The notes: a model not told the origin generated them from the sequence alone. A DNA stretch of 64,000 nucleotides from Novosphingobium pentaromativorans US6-1 (GCF_000767465.1 NZ_CP009291.1:3452501-3516500); one strand, 5' to 3'; shown: positions 11,375-20,525, numbered from the stretch's first letter. A program made the numbers and translations.

Positions 11375-14197
11375 TCAGTATTTGGCAGTCAGGCCGACGA
11401 AGAATGTCCGGCCCAGCACATCGTACACAGAGGGGAACGTATTCGCCGCATTGTATGCCGTACCACCTGCTGCCGAACCGACAATCGGAGGCTGCTTGTC
11501 GAATGCATTCTGGATCCCGAGACGAAGCGTGTACGATTCCTCCACGTTGAAATTCGCGGTGAAGTCAAAGTAGCTGACGCTGGGGATCTTGGACTTCAGG
11601 ATGTCCGTTCCGGAGTCTTCCTTGACGCCGCCAATGAGGCGCCAGCGACCGGCAAGATTGAAATCGTCGCCGCCGAAGGTGAGCGTTGCGGTGTGCTTCC
11701 ACTTGGGCATGGGAGCAAAGTTGCAGGCAAAGCCGAAACGACCGGCACATTCGGTTTCCGGAAGGAACGATGCGCCCTGCTTCTTGTAGGTAGCCACATA
11801 GGTTCCAGCAACGTTCAGGCCGACTGTGTAGGCGCCGACAGGGCGCTTGTAGTCGAACTGTACGTCGACGCCGCGAGTCGTGCGCGATGCCGCGTTGAAC
11901 TGGAACTGGTCGACGCCGAAGTCGATCCCGCCCGAGAGCGAGCCGCTGAGGGCGTTGCGGTGGATCGCCTGGCAATAGGCACTATTTGCATCCTGAATGA
12001 TGCTATAGCACGCATCCACGACGTTCTGCGGCGAGCCGCCGAGCGTGTCGATCGCATTCTTGATCTTGATGTCGTAGTAGTCGACCGACAGGGTCATGCC
12101 AGGGATGCTCGGCGGATTGAGCACGACACCCACCGTGATCGTGTTGGCCTTTTCTGCTTTCAGATCGAGATTGCCGCCAGAGAAGGCGTTGATCTGTCCC
12201 GCGACCGGCTCTGGGATGCGGCCAATCTGGCCAACAGGAGCGCCTGTAGCGATGCAAAGGTCGGTCAGAGTGGCATTGCCGACTGGATTGTCGCCAGCGC
12301 AGGGATCCGTGTCGAGGTTGTCGATGCTCGATACCTGCGGAGTGGCAAGTTCGTACATGTTCGGGGCACGAACGGCTCGTTGGAACATACCGCGCAGGCG
12401 AACACCATCGACCGGCATCCAGTTCGCGCCGGCCTTCCAGGTGAAGACGCTGCCTACGGACGAGTAATCCGAGTAGCGCGCGCCAGTCTCAAGAGTGAGC
12501 TCGCGGAATCCCGGGCGGTCAGAGACAACCGGGATCAGCAATTCGCCGTAGGCTTCCTTCACGTCGTAACTGAACGCAGGGAAGGGAATGCCCTGACCGT
12601 ATCCGATCAGATCGCCCGACGCAAAAGCGTCGTCGATGTCGGCACGCGCCTTTTCCTTACGGTATTCGATGCCCAGCGCGACACCGATATCGGTGTCCGA
12701 CCACGGGGAAATGGAGCCGAAGCTACCCGAAAGAGCTGCACCAGCGACCCACTGCTGCGTTACGTCGCGCTCCCGGCCACTTGCCGAAATGAACGAAACG
12801 GCATCGGGCGTGAGGGGATCGGTCGTGAACAGATTGATCGGAACGCAGCCGTTGCTTGCGTCACGGCAGACGATGTCCGATCCCACCTGAACAGCGTCCA
12901 GCGCCTGCGCAACGCGCGCGTAGGTGATGTCGTTAAGATAGGCGATGTTGCGGGTCGTCTTGGCGTACTGGCCGAAGACGTCGTAACTCCAGGTAGAGGA
13001 CAGATCGCCACGAACACCCAGCACGGCCTGCCAGGATTCGTTATCGTAAGTGGTCGTACGGCCACCGCTTTCGACAATACGCCTACGAATGTTGACAGTC
13101 GTCGAACCGTCGGCATTGATCGTTCCAATACCGTTGAAGAACAGATCGCGCTGCTGATCGGTCAGGTACGGGTTGTCAGGAAAGATATCGAAGGAATAGC
13201 CGAAGGTGCCTGTCGGCGCGCTCTGGCTGTTGACCTTGCTGCGGATGTAGCTGCCGCGGCCGTACACTTCCACGCCATCGGCAACTTCGTACTTGGCAAG
13301 GACGGTGCCGAGCCAACGCTCCTGGGGAGTGATCAGATAGTTCGGCGGGGCGTAGTTATAGGGCTCATAGAACGGAACCAGGTCGTTGCCGGCGCCCACC
13401 TGGTAGTAGTCGGCATCGGTGTCCGCAAACGTGTTGTCGAAAACTGTCGGAACAGCCGTGGAGGAACCGCCGGGCGAAACCAGGTCGTCAGAGTCGAGCG
13501 CGAAGGCAGAGAACTTGCGAGCCGATTGATAAATGAGCCCCCGCTTGAGGTAGCCGACAGAAGCAACGATGTTGCCGCGGTCGCCCAGTTCAAGTCCGCC
13601 CGTCAGGTTGAGGTCATATACCGGGGCGTCGCCGCGGCTCGTCAACTGCGTCGAGGCGTCGAAGCGAAGGCCCTTGAACTCGTCGTCGAGGACGAAGTTG
13701 ACCACGCCGGACACGGCGTCCGAACCATAAACGGCAGATGCGCCACCAGTCAGGACATCGACGCGCTTGATCAACGAAGTCGGGATCGAGTTTACGTCGA
13801 CCACGCCATTGTAGTCGTAGGAAACCATCCGCTTGCCATCGACCAGCACCAGCGTGCGTTGATCGCCGAGGCCGCGAAGGTTCAAAGACGCCGCGCCGGG
13901 ATTACCGTTGTTTACTGCAGGGCCGCTTTCGGGGAGGAATTGCGGGTTCGAAGCCAGGAGGGACTCAACGCTCGGGGAGTTGAATTCCTTGAACGTGTCG
14001 CCATTGACCACCGAAACCGGGCTGGAGGAGGTGAGATTCGGGCTGACGATGCGCGAACCTGTAACAATGATGACTTCGCCAGTATCGGCCTCATCCGCAG
14101 GAACTTCCTGAGCTTGCACGTTGTTCGCAAGCAGAAGCGCGGAAACTGACAAGCAGGTCCCGCTCCGCAGGACGGCCTTCTTGATTAGATTTTTCAC
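11375..14197 (-). CDS. TonB-dependent outer membrane receptor (second)
   Basis: This is a 940-residue receptor: signal peptide to about residue 29 (NNVQAQ), plug with VIIVTGSRI, SLNLRGLGDQRTLVLVDGKR and GGASAVYGSDAVSGVVNF, then a barrel ending in RTFFVGLTAKY. The start codon is GTG at 14197 with AAGGGA about 11 bases upstream. It shares the plug layout of its neighbour (7974-11006) but is shorter and clearly diverged, so this is an old paralogue pair rather than a fresh duplication. Base composition looks lower in GC than the surrounding genes, and the 500 bp upstream is AT-rich too. No substrate-processing gene is adjacent; the ligand is unknown. Confidence 0.92.
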   Translation of the reverse strand: MKNLIKKAVLRSGTCLSVSALLLANNVQAQEVPADEADTGEVIIVTGSRIVSPNLTSSSPVSVVNGDTFKEFNSPSVESLLASNPQFLPESGPAVNNGNPGAASLNLRGLGDQRTLVLVDGKRMVSYDYNGVVDVNSIPTSLIKRVDVLTGGASAVYGSDAVSGVVNFVLDDEFKGLRFDASTQLTSRGDAPVYDLNLTGGLELGDRGNIVASVGYLKRGLIYQSARKFSAFALDSDDLVSPGGSSTAVPTVFDNTFADTDADYYQVGAGNDLVPFYEPYNYAPPNYLITPQERWLGTVLAKYEVADGVEVYGRGSYIRSKVNSQSAPTGTFGYSFDIFPDNPYLTDQQRDLFFNGIGTINADGSTTVNIRRRIVESGGRTTTYDNESWQAVLGVRGDLSSTWSYDVFGQYAKTTRNIAYLNDITYARVAQALDAVQVGSDIVCRDASNGCVPINLFTTDPLTPDAVSFISASGRERDVTQQWVAGAALSGSFGSISPWSDTDIGVALGIEYRKEKARADIDDAFASGDLIGYGQGIPFPAFSYDVKEAYGELLIPVVSDRPGFRELTLETGARYSDYSSVGSVFTWKAGANWMPVDGVRLRGMFQRAVRAPNMYELATPQVSSIDNLDTDPCAGDNPVGNATLTDLCIATGAPVGQIGRIPEPVAGQINAFSGGNLDLKAEKANTITVGVVLNPPSIPGMTLSVDYYDIKIKNAIDTLGGSPQNVVDACYSIIQDANSAYCQAIHRNALSGSLSGGIDFGVDQFQFNAASRTTRGVDVQFDYKRPVGAYTVGLNVAGTYVATYKKQGASFLPETECAGRFGFACNFAPMPKWKHTATLTFGGDDFNLAGRWRLIGGVKEDSGTDILKSKIPSVSYFDFTANFNVEESYTLRLGIQNAFDKQPPIVGSAAGGTAYNAANTFPSVYDVLGRTFFVGLTAKY

Positions 14198-14645
14198 AGT
14201 TGGTGTCCCTTATTTTCCGTGCGCTTGCCGATTGTGTGACCAAGCTGGGCAAGCAACCCGTTTTCAACGCAAGGAAGGTTTGTCTTCCTTTTGTCATCCG
14301 GCTTTTTTGCCCCACCGGACCTGCCTTTCAATGGTTATCATCGGCTGTGTACAAATTGTGTCGCCATCTGTGATATCGACGCAACAGTACGGTTTTGCAG
14401 GGGTTTGGGGTTCGCGAGGCAAATCCTGAACGCGCCTAATCGGAGTGTTACAGAGCAGTTGCCCGAGCTGCCAAATGGACAAATTTGTTGCGCTACAGAA
14501 GCTCAAGGCGAACGCATGTTGCCTGATGCCAATACGGGTGCAGTTGTCTCGCGAGACGAGCGACCGATACGTTATTCCTTTCAGTTTCCGTCCAGACGAT
14601 ATCGCCGGATAATTTTCTTGCGCATTGACCAGTCGCAATGCGCCA
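14198..14645. other. AT-richer intergenic region upstream of divergent genes
   Basis: About 450 bp separate the second receptor (minus) from the SDR operon (plus). It is noticeably less GC-rich than the genes. It must hold two promoters. A 126-codon minus-strand frame here (14294-14674) has no ribosome site and no recognisable family, so I do not call it. Confidence 0.4.
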
Positions 14646-14663
14646 TTTAATCGAATGATTAAA
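14646..14663. promoter_or_regulatory. Palindromic operator candidate for the TetR operon
   Basis: TTTAATC (14646-14652), GAAT, GATTAAA (14657-14663) is a perfect 7-bp inverted repeat, 46 bp before the SDR start. An 18-bp dyad of this size upstream of an operon that contains a TetR gene is typical of a TetR autoregulatory site. Binding is inferred. Confidence 0.5.
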
Positions 14664-14708
14664 CAACCCGCCACGGGGTTCCGGTGTGATCAGGAATAGG
14701 GAAACGGC

Positions 14709-15494
14709 ATGAAACTCGACAGCTCTGTGTCGGCGGTGGTGACTGGGGCGGCGTCCGGCCTGGGGGCGGCAACGGCGCGTGCGCTGGCGGCGAAGGGCGT
14801 CAAGGTTGCGATCTTCGACCTGAATGCTGAGGCTGGCGAGGCCCTTGCCGCTGAAATCGGCGGCGTGTTCTGCGCGGTCGACGTGACTGACGATGCGAGT
14901 GTCGACGCCGGTTTCGAAAAGGCGCGGGCGGCCAATGGGCAGGAACGCGTGCTCGTCAATTGCGCCGGCATCGCGCCTGCAGCCCGGACTGTCGGCAAGA
15001 ACCGGGAAACCGGTGCGCCGCGTGCGCATGACATGGGCCTGTTCGAGAAGGCGATCGGGATCAACCTCGTCGGCACGTTCCGCTGCATCGCCAAGTCGGC
15101 AGCCGGGATGGTGACGCTCGATCCGGTGGACGAGGCGGGTTCGCGCGGGGCCATCGTCAATACCGCTTCGGTTGCGGCGCAGGATGGGCAGATCGGGCAG
15201 GCCGCCTATGCCGCGTCCAAGGGCGGCGTGCTGGCCATGACCCTGCCGATTGCGCGCGACCTGATGAACGACGGGATCCGGGTGAACACCATACTGCCGG
15301 GCATTTTTGAAACGCCGATGATGTCCGGCATGCCCGACCAGGTGCAGCAGGCGCTTGCTGCAATGGTTCCGTTCCCCAAACGCCTCGGAAAGCCGCAGGA
15401 GTATGCTGCCCTTGCGTTTTTCTTGCTTGAACATGACTACATGAACGGCGAAGCGGTTCGCCTCGACGGTGCGATCCGGATGGGGCCGAAGTGA
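14709..15494 (+). CDS. SDR oxidoreductase, type II 3-hydroxyacyl-CoA dehydrogenase-like
   Basis: The 261-residue classical short-chain dehydrogenase has the cofactor motif VTGAASGLGAATA, VNCAG, and the catalytic S-x12-Y-x3-K arrangement (ASVAAQDGQIGQAAYAASK). The long insert between NCAGI and the active site, and the ending with FPKRLGKPQEYAALA, resemble the HSD10-type enzymes that oxidise 3-hydroxyacyl-CoA or 2-methyl-3-hydroxybutyryl-CoA with NAD. It begins a three-gene operon with a TetR regulator 22 bp downstream and a methylthioadenosine phosphorylase, behind a palindromic operator candidate. The exact acyl substrate is inferred from family resemblance only. Confidence 0.85.
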   Translation: MKLDSSVSAVVTGAASGLGAATARALAAKGVKVAIFDLNAEAGEALAAEIGGVFCAVDVTDDASVDAGFEKARAANGQERVLVNCAGIAPAARTVGKNRETGAPRAHDMGLFEKAIGINLVGTFRCIAKSAAGMVTLDPVDEAGSRGAIVNTASVAAQDGQIGQAAYAASKGGVLAMTLPIARDLMNDGIRVNTILPGIFETPMMSGMPDQVQQALAAMVPFPKRLGKPQEYAALAFFLLEHDYMNGEAVRLDGAIRMGPK

Positions 15495-15516
15495 CTGTGC
15501 AGGGAAATTGGGTGCG

Positions 15517-16167
15517 ATGAAGAGCCAGCCGATGGCAAAGGGCGAAGGCGAAGTGGCGGGAGTACCGCCAGGAGCCCGGGATCTGCTGCTGGATACGGCC
15601 AGCGAGATCATGCGCGATCGCGATGTCGTCGATATCTCCCTTTCCGAACTGAGCCTGCGCTCGGGCCTCAACTCCGCGCTGGTCAAGTACTACTTCGGCA
15701 ACAAGGCCGGGCTCCTCAAGGCGCTGCTGGACCGCGACTGGCAGACGATCGTCACCAGCGTCGATGCGCTCGTCGCCAAGGACGGCTGGGATCCGGAAGC
15801 CAAACTGCGCCGCCACCTGTGGAAGGTCGTCGATACCTTCTACACGGTGCCCTATCTCAACCGCCTGACGATGCGCGTGATCCGCGAGAGCGACGATGGC
15901 GAGGCACGAAGGATTGCCGACAGCTACCTCTCGCCCATGTACCGCGCCTACGAGCAGCTCATCGGCGACGGGGTGAAGGCAGGTGCGTTTCGTGAAATCG
16001 ATCCGCAATTATTCTACTTTACCGTGACCGGCGCGGTGGACCGGTTCTTCTCGGCGCGTCTCGTGCTCAAGCATTGCTTCGACCAGGACACGTTGACCGA
16101 GGAACTGCGCGACCGCTACCGCGAACACACCATCGACATTATCATGGCAGGCATCCTTGCGCGCTGA
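15517..16167 (+). CDS. TetR-family transcriptional regulator
   Basis: This is a 216-residue regulator. The N-terminal helix-turn-helix is clear: ARDLLLDTASEIM, then ISLSELSLRSGLNSALV and KYYFGNKAGLLKALLD. The remainder is a helical ligand-binding and dimerisation domain. I chose ATG 15517 (AGGGA about 12 bases upstream), since an earlier frame start at 15469 overlaps the SDR end and has no ribosome site. Position in the operon and the dyad at 14646-14663 suggest it represses its own operon, perhaps in response to an acyl-CoA handled by the SDR. That ligand is a guess. Confidence 0.85.
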   Translation: MKSQPMAKGEGEVAGVPPGARDLLLDTASEIMRDRDVVDISLSELSLRSGLNSALVKYYFGNKAGLLKALLDRDWQTIVTSVDALVAKDGWDPEAKLRRHLWKVVDTFYTVPYLNRLTMRVIRESDDGEARRIADSYLSPMYRAYEQLIGDGVKAGAFREIDPQLFYFTVTGAVDRFFSARLVLKHCFDQDTLTEELRDRYREHTIDIIMAGILAR

Positions 16168-17047
16168 AAAAAGCCCCTTCTGGCATATCGGAGTGATCGG
16201 CGGATCGGGACTGGCCGCCGGTATCGACCTTGACGAGGCGCAGGAGATTCCGGTTTCCAGCCCCTTCGGCGAGCCTTCCGGGCCGGTGACGACCGGCCGC
16301 CTGAACGGCGTGCGTTTCACCTTCATCGCGCGCCATGGGTCCGGGCACGTGCTGCCGCCCTCGCAAGTGAACTACCGCGCCAACATCGACGTGCTCAAGC
16401 GTTGCGGTGTTACGGATGTGCTCGCGCTGTCGGCAATCGGTTCTCTGCGCGAGGCGATGGCACCGGGAGATTTCGTGGCGGTCGACCAGTTCATCGACCG
16501 CACGATTGGCCGCGATAACAGCTTCTTCGGCCCTGGTATGGTCGCCCATGTCAGTCTTGCCGATCCGGTCTGTCGCCGCCTTGCCGGCATGGCGACCTCG
16601 GCGGCCCGGCTGGCCGGTGCCAGCGTTCACGAAGCCGGTTGCTATATCGCCATCGACGGGCCGCAGTTCTCGACCCGGGCGGAAAGCCTGATGTATCGCG
16701 AATGGGGCGCAGACGTCATCGGCATGACCGCCATGCCCGAGGCGCGCCTCGCACGTGAGGCGGAACTGCCTTACGCCTTGCTGGGCATGGTCACCGACTA
16801 CGACTGCTGGCGCGGCGTGGACGCGACGGTAGAGGTTTCCGAAGTGCTGGAAGTGATGAAGGCCAATGCCGAACTGGCGCGGCAGGCTGTGCGCGCACTG
16901 GCCGCCAACCTGCCGCCCCGCCGTGAGCCCAGCCCCTTCGATTTCGCGCTGGAGCATGCCCTGGTCACTGCCCCCGGCGCGCGCGATCCTGAACTCGTGG
17001 CCCGGCTCGATGCCGTGGCCTGTCGCATCTTCGGCGAAACCGGCTGA
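16157..17047 (+). CDS. mtnP: S-methyl-5'-thioadenosine phosphorylase
   Basis: The 296-residue enzyme belongs to the PNP/MTAP phosphorylase family. It splits methylthioadenosine (from polyamine or homoserine lactone synthesis) into adenine and 5-methylthioribose-1-phosphate. Signatures are WHIGVIGGSGL near the start, ARHGSGHVLPPSQVNYRANI, ALSAIGSLREAMAPGDFV, and GMTAMPEARLAREAELPY followed by TDYDCW, the MTAP form of the active site. The only start that keeps the N-terminal strand is a TTG at 16157, which overlaps the end of the TetR gene by 11 bp, so translation is probably coupled. A terminator follows at 17129-17161. Purine nucleoside phosphorylase is the less likely alternative. Confidence 0.88.
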   Translation: MRAEKSPFWHIGVIGGSGLAAGIDLDEAQEIPVSSPFGEPSGPVTTGRLNGVRFTFIARHGSGHVLPPSQVNYRANIDVLKRCGVTDVLALSAIGSLREAMAPGDFVAVDQFIDRTIGRDNSFFGPGMVAHVSLADPVCRRLAGMATSAARLAGASVHEAGCYIAIDGPQFSTRAESLMYREWGADVIGMTAMPEARLAREAELPYALLGMVTDYDCWRGVDATVEVSEVLEVMKANAELARQAVRALAANLPPRREPSPFDFALEHALVTAPGARDPELVARLDAVACRIFGETG

Positions 17048-17128
17048 TACCTCGCAGCTGATTTTGCGATCTTGCCGCCGGGCGCAATTTGCGCACGGGA
17101 CGCCGCCCCGTTGCCCCTGCATGCAAAT

Positions 17129-17161
17129 AGCCCCTCCACGGACCTTCCGGGAGGGGCTTTT
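17129..17161 (+). terminator. Rho-independent terminator after mtnP
   Basis: AGCCCCTCC (17129-17137) pairs with GGAGGGGCT (17150-17158), followed by TTT. It lies between convergent mtnP and tadC and may act on both strands. Confidence 0.75.
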
Positions 17162-17182
17162 CTGTTTGCCGGGATCGGATTG

Positions 17183-18193
17183 TCAGTTGCTGCCGGGGCC
17201 GCCGCCCGAGAAGGCATCGGCGATCGAGCAGGCCGCCGGGCCGAGAATGACGACGAACAGGGTCGGCAGAATGAACAGGATGAGCGGCACGGTCATGATC
17301 GCGGGCAGGCGCGCGGCCTTTTCCTCTGCGCGCATCATGCGCTCGTTGCGGAATTCGGCCGAGAGCACGCGCAGGGCCGAGGCCAGCGGCGTACCGTAGC
17401 GCTCGGTCTGGATCATCGTCGTGACGACGCCTCTGACGGCATCGAGGTTGACACGCCAGGCGAGGTTCTCGAAAGCCTGTCGGCGTTCGGTGAGGAACGA
17501 CAGCTCGATCGAGGTGAGCGAGAATTCGTCGCCCAACTCCGGATAGGCGCGGCCCAGTTCGCGGGCAACGCGTTCGAACGAGGCGTCGACGGTCAGGCCG
17601 GCTTCGGCGCAGATGACCAGCAGGTCGAGCGCGTCCGGGAGACCCTTGCGGATCGCGTCGGTGCGCTTGGTGATCATGTTCTGGATGAAGATGTCGGGGC
17701 CCTTGTAGCCCGCCAGAAGCGCGACGGCGAAACCGCCGAACTTCTTGAAACTGCTCCATTCCGGAAAGTAGTCGATGCCGTATATCACGATCGCGGCAGT
17801 GACGCCCAGCACGATCGGCGCGACGAGGCGCGCAAAAACGACGGCGACGGCCCACTCCTTGTTGCGGATACCGGCCTGCGCCAGCTTCTGCTGGATTTCC
17901 TTTAGCTGGCTGTCCTGCAAGACCTTCAGGGAGCCGAGGAAGGCGCCCATCTTGTCGGTGGTGTCGTTGCGGCGCACCACGCTCTGGCGCTTGCGCGCGG
18001 TCGTGGTGATACCGGCCTTGAGCGCTTCGCGGCGCTGGTTGAGCGACTTGACGCGCTTGGCCATCGGGTCGCGCACGGTGACCGCGGCATAGATGGCGAA
18101 CATCATCGCGACGGCGGCTACGGCAGCCAGCAGCGTCGCGACGAAGACAACGTCGAAACCGAGGAGCGTCGGGCCGGATGCTTGTTGGATCAT
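17183..18193 (-). CDS. tadC: Tight adherence inner membrane protein TadC
   Basis: The 336-residue integral membrane protein has the type II secretion F domain (central motif DALDLLVICAEAGLTVDASFERVARELG) and four or so hydrophobic segments: near the N-terminus, at about 120-165, and a C-terminal pair around VPLILFILPTLFVVIL. With TadB it forms the inner membrane platform of Flp/tad pilus assembly. It is the last gene of the cpa/tad run on the minus strand, starting 13 bp after tadB. The long GERYGTPLASALRVLSAEFR segment is typical of the TadC half. Confidence 0.9.
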   Translation of the reverse strand: MIQQASGPTLLGFDVVFVATLLAAVAAVAMMFAIYAAVTVRDPMAKRVKSLNQRREALKAGITTTARKRQSVVRRNDTTDKMGAFLGSLKVLQDSQLKEIQQKLAQAGIRNKEWAVAVVFARLVAPIVLGVTAAIVIYGIDYFPEWSSFKKFGGFAVALLAGYKGPDIFIQNMITKRTDAIRKGLPDALDLLVICAEAGLTVDASFERVARELGRAYPELGDEFSLTSIELSFLTERRQAFENLAWRVNLDAVRGVVTTMIQTERYGTPLASALRVLSAEFRNERMMRAEEKAARLPAIMTVPLILFILPTLFVVILGPAACSIADAFSGGGPGSN

Positions 18194-18206
18194 CGTTTCC
18201 AGTCCC

Positions 18207-19178
18207 TCAGATTTCGAAGCTGACCATCTTGGCCATGATGAAGGCGCCGATGCCCATCCAGACCATGCCGCCCAGTCCCGCGACGATCAGACGCTCGTCG
18301 ATAAAGAATTCGCCGATGTAGCCGGGGTTGATCCACCAGATCATGGCGAAGACGATGAAGGGCAGGGCGCCGACGATGTAGGCGGAGGCTTTCGATTCCG
18401 AGCTCATCGCGCGGATCTTGAGCTTCATCTGCGCGCGCTTGCGCAGCACGTCTGCCAGGTTGGCAAGCGTTTCGGCGAGGTTGCCGCCGGTCTCGCGCTG
18501 GATGGCCAGGGTGATACAGAAGAAGTTAAATTCGGGCATCGCCAGGCGGTCGGCGGTTTCCTGGAGCGCATCCTCCATGGTCTTGCCGATCTTGATGCGC
18601 TCGGTAACGAGCTTGAATTCCTCGCCCACCGGGCCGGGAACTTCCTTGGCAACCACGCTCAGCGTTTCGGTGACCGGAAGACCCGAGCGCAGGCCGCGAA
18701 CGAGCAGTTCGATGGCGTCTGGGAACTTCACGGTGAAGGCGTTCGAACGGCGCTTGATGAAATGGCCGACCACGGAGTGGGGCAGGCCCGCGCCGAGGAA
18801 GAGACCGAACGCCAGCGACAGGAAGAACGCGCCCGACTTGAGGAAGAACAGGATGGTGACGGCAAGGGCAATGCCGACCGAGGTGTAGATGTATTGCGAT
18901 AGGGTCCAAGGCAGGCCAGAGCGGTGCAGGCGCAGGGCCAGCGCGTCGATGCGCGAACCGGACCCGGCGATGTGGTGCATCTTGGGCTTGCGGGCGGCCA
19001 CGGCCTTGCGCATCTGGGCCTCGACCCGCGCGGTCGCGCTTTCCGAGTGACGAAAGCGCAGGCTGCTCAGGCGGCGTGCGGATTCCTTGGTCGGCGAGGG
19101 GCCCGAAAATGCCGAGAAGAGGAGCACGATGATGCTCGTCATTCCCGCTACGACCAGTATCAGCTGAAGTGCGTTCAT
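18207..19178 (-). CDS. tadB: Tight adherence inner membrane protein TadB
   Basis: The 323-residue protein starts with a membrane anchor (MNALQLILVVAGMTSIIVLL). A basic cytoplasmic stretch and two hydrophobic segments (about 95-135) follow. The T2SSF domain contains FPDAIELLVRGLRSGLPV and RETGGNLAETLANLADVLR, and the protein ends with two more membrane segments. It is the partner of TadC in the pilus platform. The start lies only 70 bp after the cpaE stop; in most tad loci the ATPase gene cpaF (tadA) occupies exactly this place, and it is absent here. Confidence 0.9.
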   Translation of the reverse strand: MNALQLILVVAGMTSIIVLLFSAFSGPSPTKESARRLSSLRFRHSESATARVEAQMRKAVAARKPKMHHIAGSGSRIDALALRLHRSGLPWTLSQYIYTSVGIALAVTILFFLKSGAFFLSLAFGLFLGAGLPHSVVGHFIKRRSNAFTVKFPDAIELLVRGLRSGLPVTETLSVVAKEVPGPVGEEFKLVTERIKIGKTMEDALQETADRLAMPEFNFFCITLAIQRETGGNLAETLANLADVLRKRAQMKLKIRAMSSESKASAYIVGALPFIVFAMIWWINPGYIGEFFIDERLIVAGLGGMVWMGIGAFIMAKMVSFEI

Positions 19179-19247
19179 GCTGTCCTATGCCTTCTGCCCA
19201 AGCCTCTTGCCACGTTCCCGTCCGGGAGGGTGTCCCCCCGGCAGGGA

Positions 19248-20522
19248 TCAGGCGTCGGCTGCGGCCTTCTTGCTGACCTTGTTCATCACCGACTTGATAT
19301 CGAGCTTGCCGAGCAGCGACTTGCTGCCGGCCGGCGAAATCGCGGCATCGTCGCCGGTGTCGGTGATCATCCGGGCGAGTTCGCGAATGGCGCTGCCGGC
19401 CTTGCTGGAACGGTTCGCATCGGCGAAAGTCTGGCCGAGCTTGGCCGCCATCGATGCCGCCTTGAGGTCGTAGGGGATCGAGAGCTGGATCTTGTTCTCG
19501 ATCGAGGCTTCGAAGTCGGACTTGCTGATTTCGGCAAGGCTGGACTGGACCTTGTTGGCCACGACCACCACGCGTGCGTGCGGTGCGTGCGACTTGAGCC
19601 ACGAGAGCATGCGGATCGCATCGCGCGCCGAGGCCAGCGTCATCTCGGTCACGAGGACCACGACGTTCACATCGGCAACGAGCTGCGGGAAGTTGATCAG
19701 CATGTTGCGCGGCATGTCGATGACGGTCATCTCGAAGGCCTGGCGAAACTCTTCCTCAAGCTGCACGAAGGCAGCCCCGTCCGTCATCAGCGGCGCGTTG
19801 ATCGGCGCTTCGGCGGAGAGAATTGCGAGGTTGTCGTTCGCGCGGATCATGGCGCGTTCGATGAACAGGCCGTCGATGCGGCTGGGGTTCTCGATCGCGT
19901 CGGTCAGGCCGCGCCCGGGCTCGAGGTCGAGGCTCAGCGCGCCGGTGCCGAAGTGGATGTCGAGATCGAGCAGTGCGGTCGGCAGCTTGTGGTCGGCGCT
20001 GAACAGCCATGCCAGCGAAGTGGCGAGCGTCGAGGAACCCACGCCGCCGCGCGTGCCGATCACGGCGGTGGCGATATGCTGGCGCACCGCGCCCGCGTCA
20101 TGGCTCTTGGGCGCAGCGAAGACCGTCTGCGCCTGGGCCAGGGAATCGCGCACCTGCGCCGGCGAAAGCGGCTTGAGCAGGTAATCGTGGATGCCGCTGG
20201 CGATGAGGTCGCGATAGAGGCGAACGTCGTTAACCTGACCGATCGCGACGACGACCGTTCCCGGTTCGCAGACTTCGGCAAGGGCGTTGATGTCGTTGAG
20301 TGGATCGCCGCTTTCCGACAGGTCGACCATCAGGATATTCGGGCTGGCCGTGATCGAGAGCGACTGCACGGCATTGCGCAGGCCGCCCTTGTTGCACTTC
20401 TCCGGCTGCCAGCCCATTTCCATCGCGATAGGACGCAGGACGTCGAGCGATGCTTCGTCGCACAAGTAGGCGGCGAACTGGTCGCGTCCGTTGGGGCTCC
20501 CGGTTTTCCAGTGAGCGTTCAT
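19248..20522 (-). CDS. cpaE: Pilus assembly/localisation ATPase-like protein CpaE (TadZ)
   Basis: The 424-residue protein has an N-terminal receiver-like domain (about 15-125) and a MinD/ParA-type ATPase domain (about 135-370). The deviant Walker region reads VIGTRGGVGSSTLATSLAW: the glycine loop is kept but the usual lysines are missing, as is common for TadZ proteins. LLDLDIHFGTGALSLDLEPG and VIDMPRN mark the other nucleotide motifs. CpaE helps place the pilus machinery at the cell pole. The gene follows cpaD after 3 bp and the run is surely one transcript. It lies directly before tadB with no cpaF between. Confidence 0.9.
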   Translation of the reverse strand: MNAHWKTGSPNGRDQFAAYLCDEASLDVLRPIAMEMGWQPEKCNKGGLRNAVQSLSITASPNILMVDLSESGDPLNDINALAEVCEPGTVVVAIGQVNDVRLYRDLIASGIHDYLLKPLSPAQVRDSLAQAQTVFAAPKSHDAGAVRQHIATAVIGTRGGVGSSTLATSLAWLFSADHKLPTALLDLDIHFGTGALSLDLEPGRGLTDAIENPSRIDGLFIERAMIRANDNLAILSAEAPINAPLMTDGAAFVQLEEEFRQAFEMTVIDMPRNMLINFPQLVADVNVVVLVTEMTLASARDAIRMLSWLKSHAPHARVVVVANKVQSSLAEISKSDFEASIENKIQLSIPYDLKAASMAAKLGQTFADANRSSKAGSAIRELARMITDTGDDAAISPAGSKSLLGKLDIKSVMNKVSKKAAADA

Positions 20523-20525
20523 GGT

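Noticed and set aside
11162..14149. Very long plus-strand open frame (995 codons) opposite the second TonB receptor, and similar long antisense frames at 1645-3621, 8988-10736, 21164-22978 and 35092-38235
   Set aside because: They are mirror images of well-supported genes in GC-rich DNA, have arginine- and glycine-rich translations with no domains or ribosome sites, and stop where the real gene's codon bias ends.
14294..14674. 126-codon minus-strand frame in the gap before the SDR operon
   Set aside because: No ribosome site, no recognisable family, and its start lies inside or beyond the palindromic operator. More likely non-coding.
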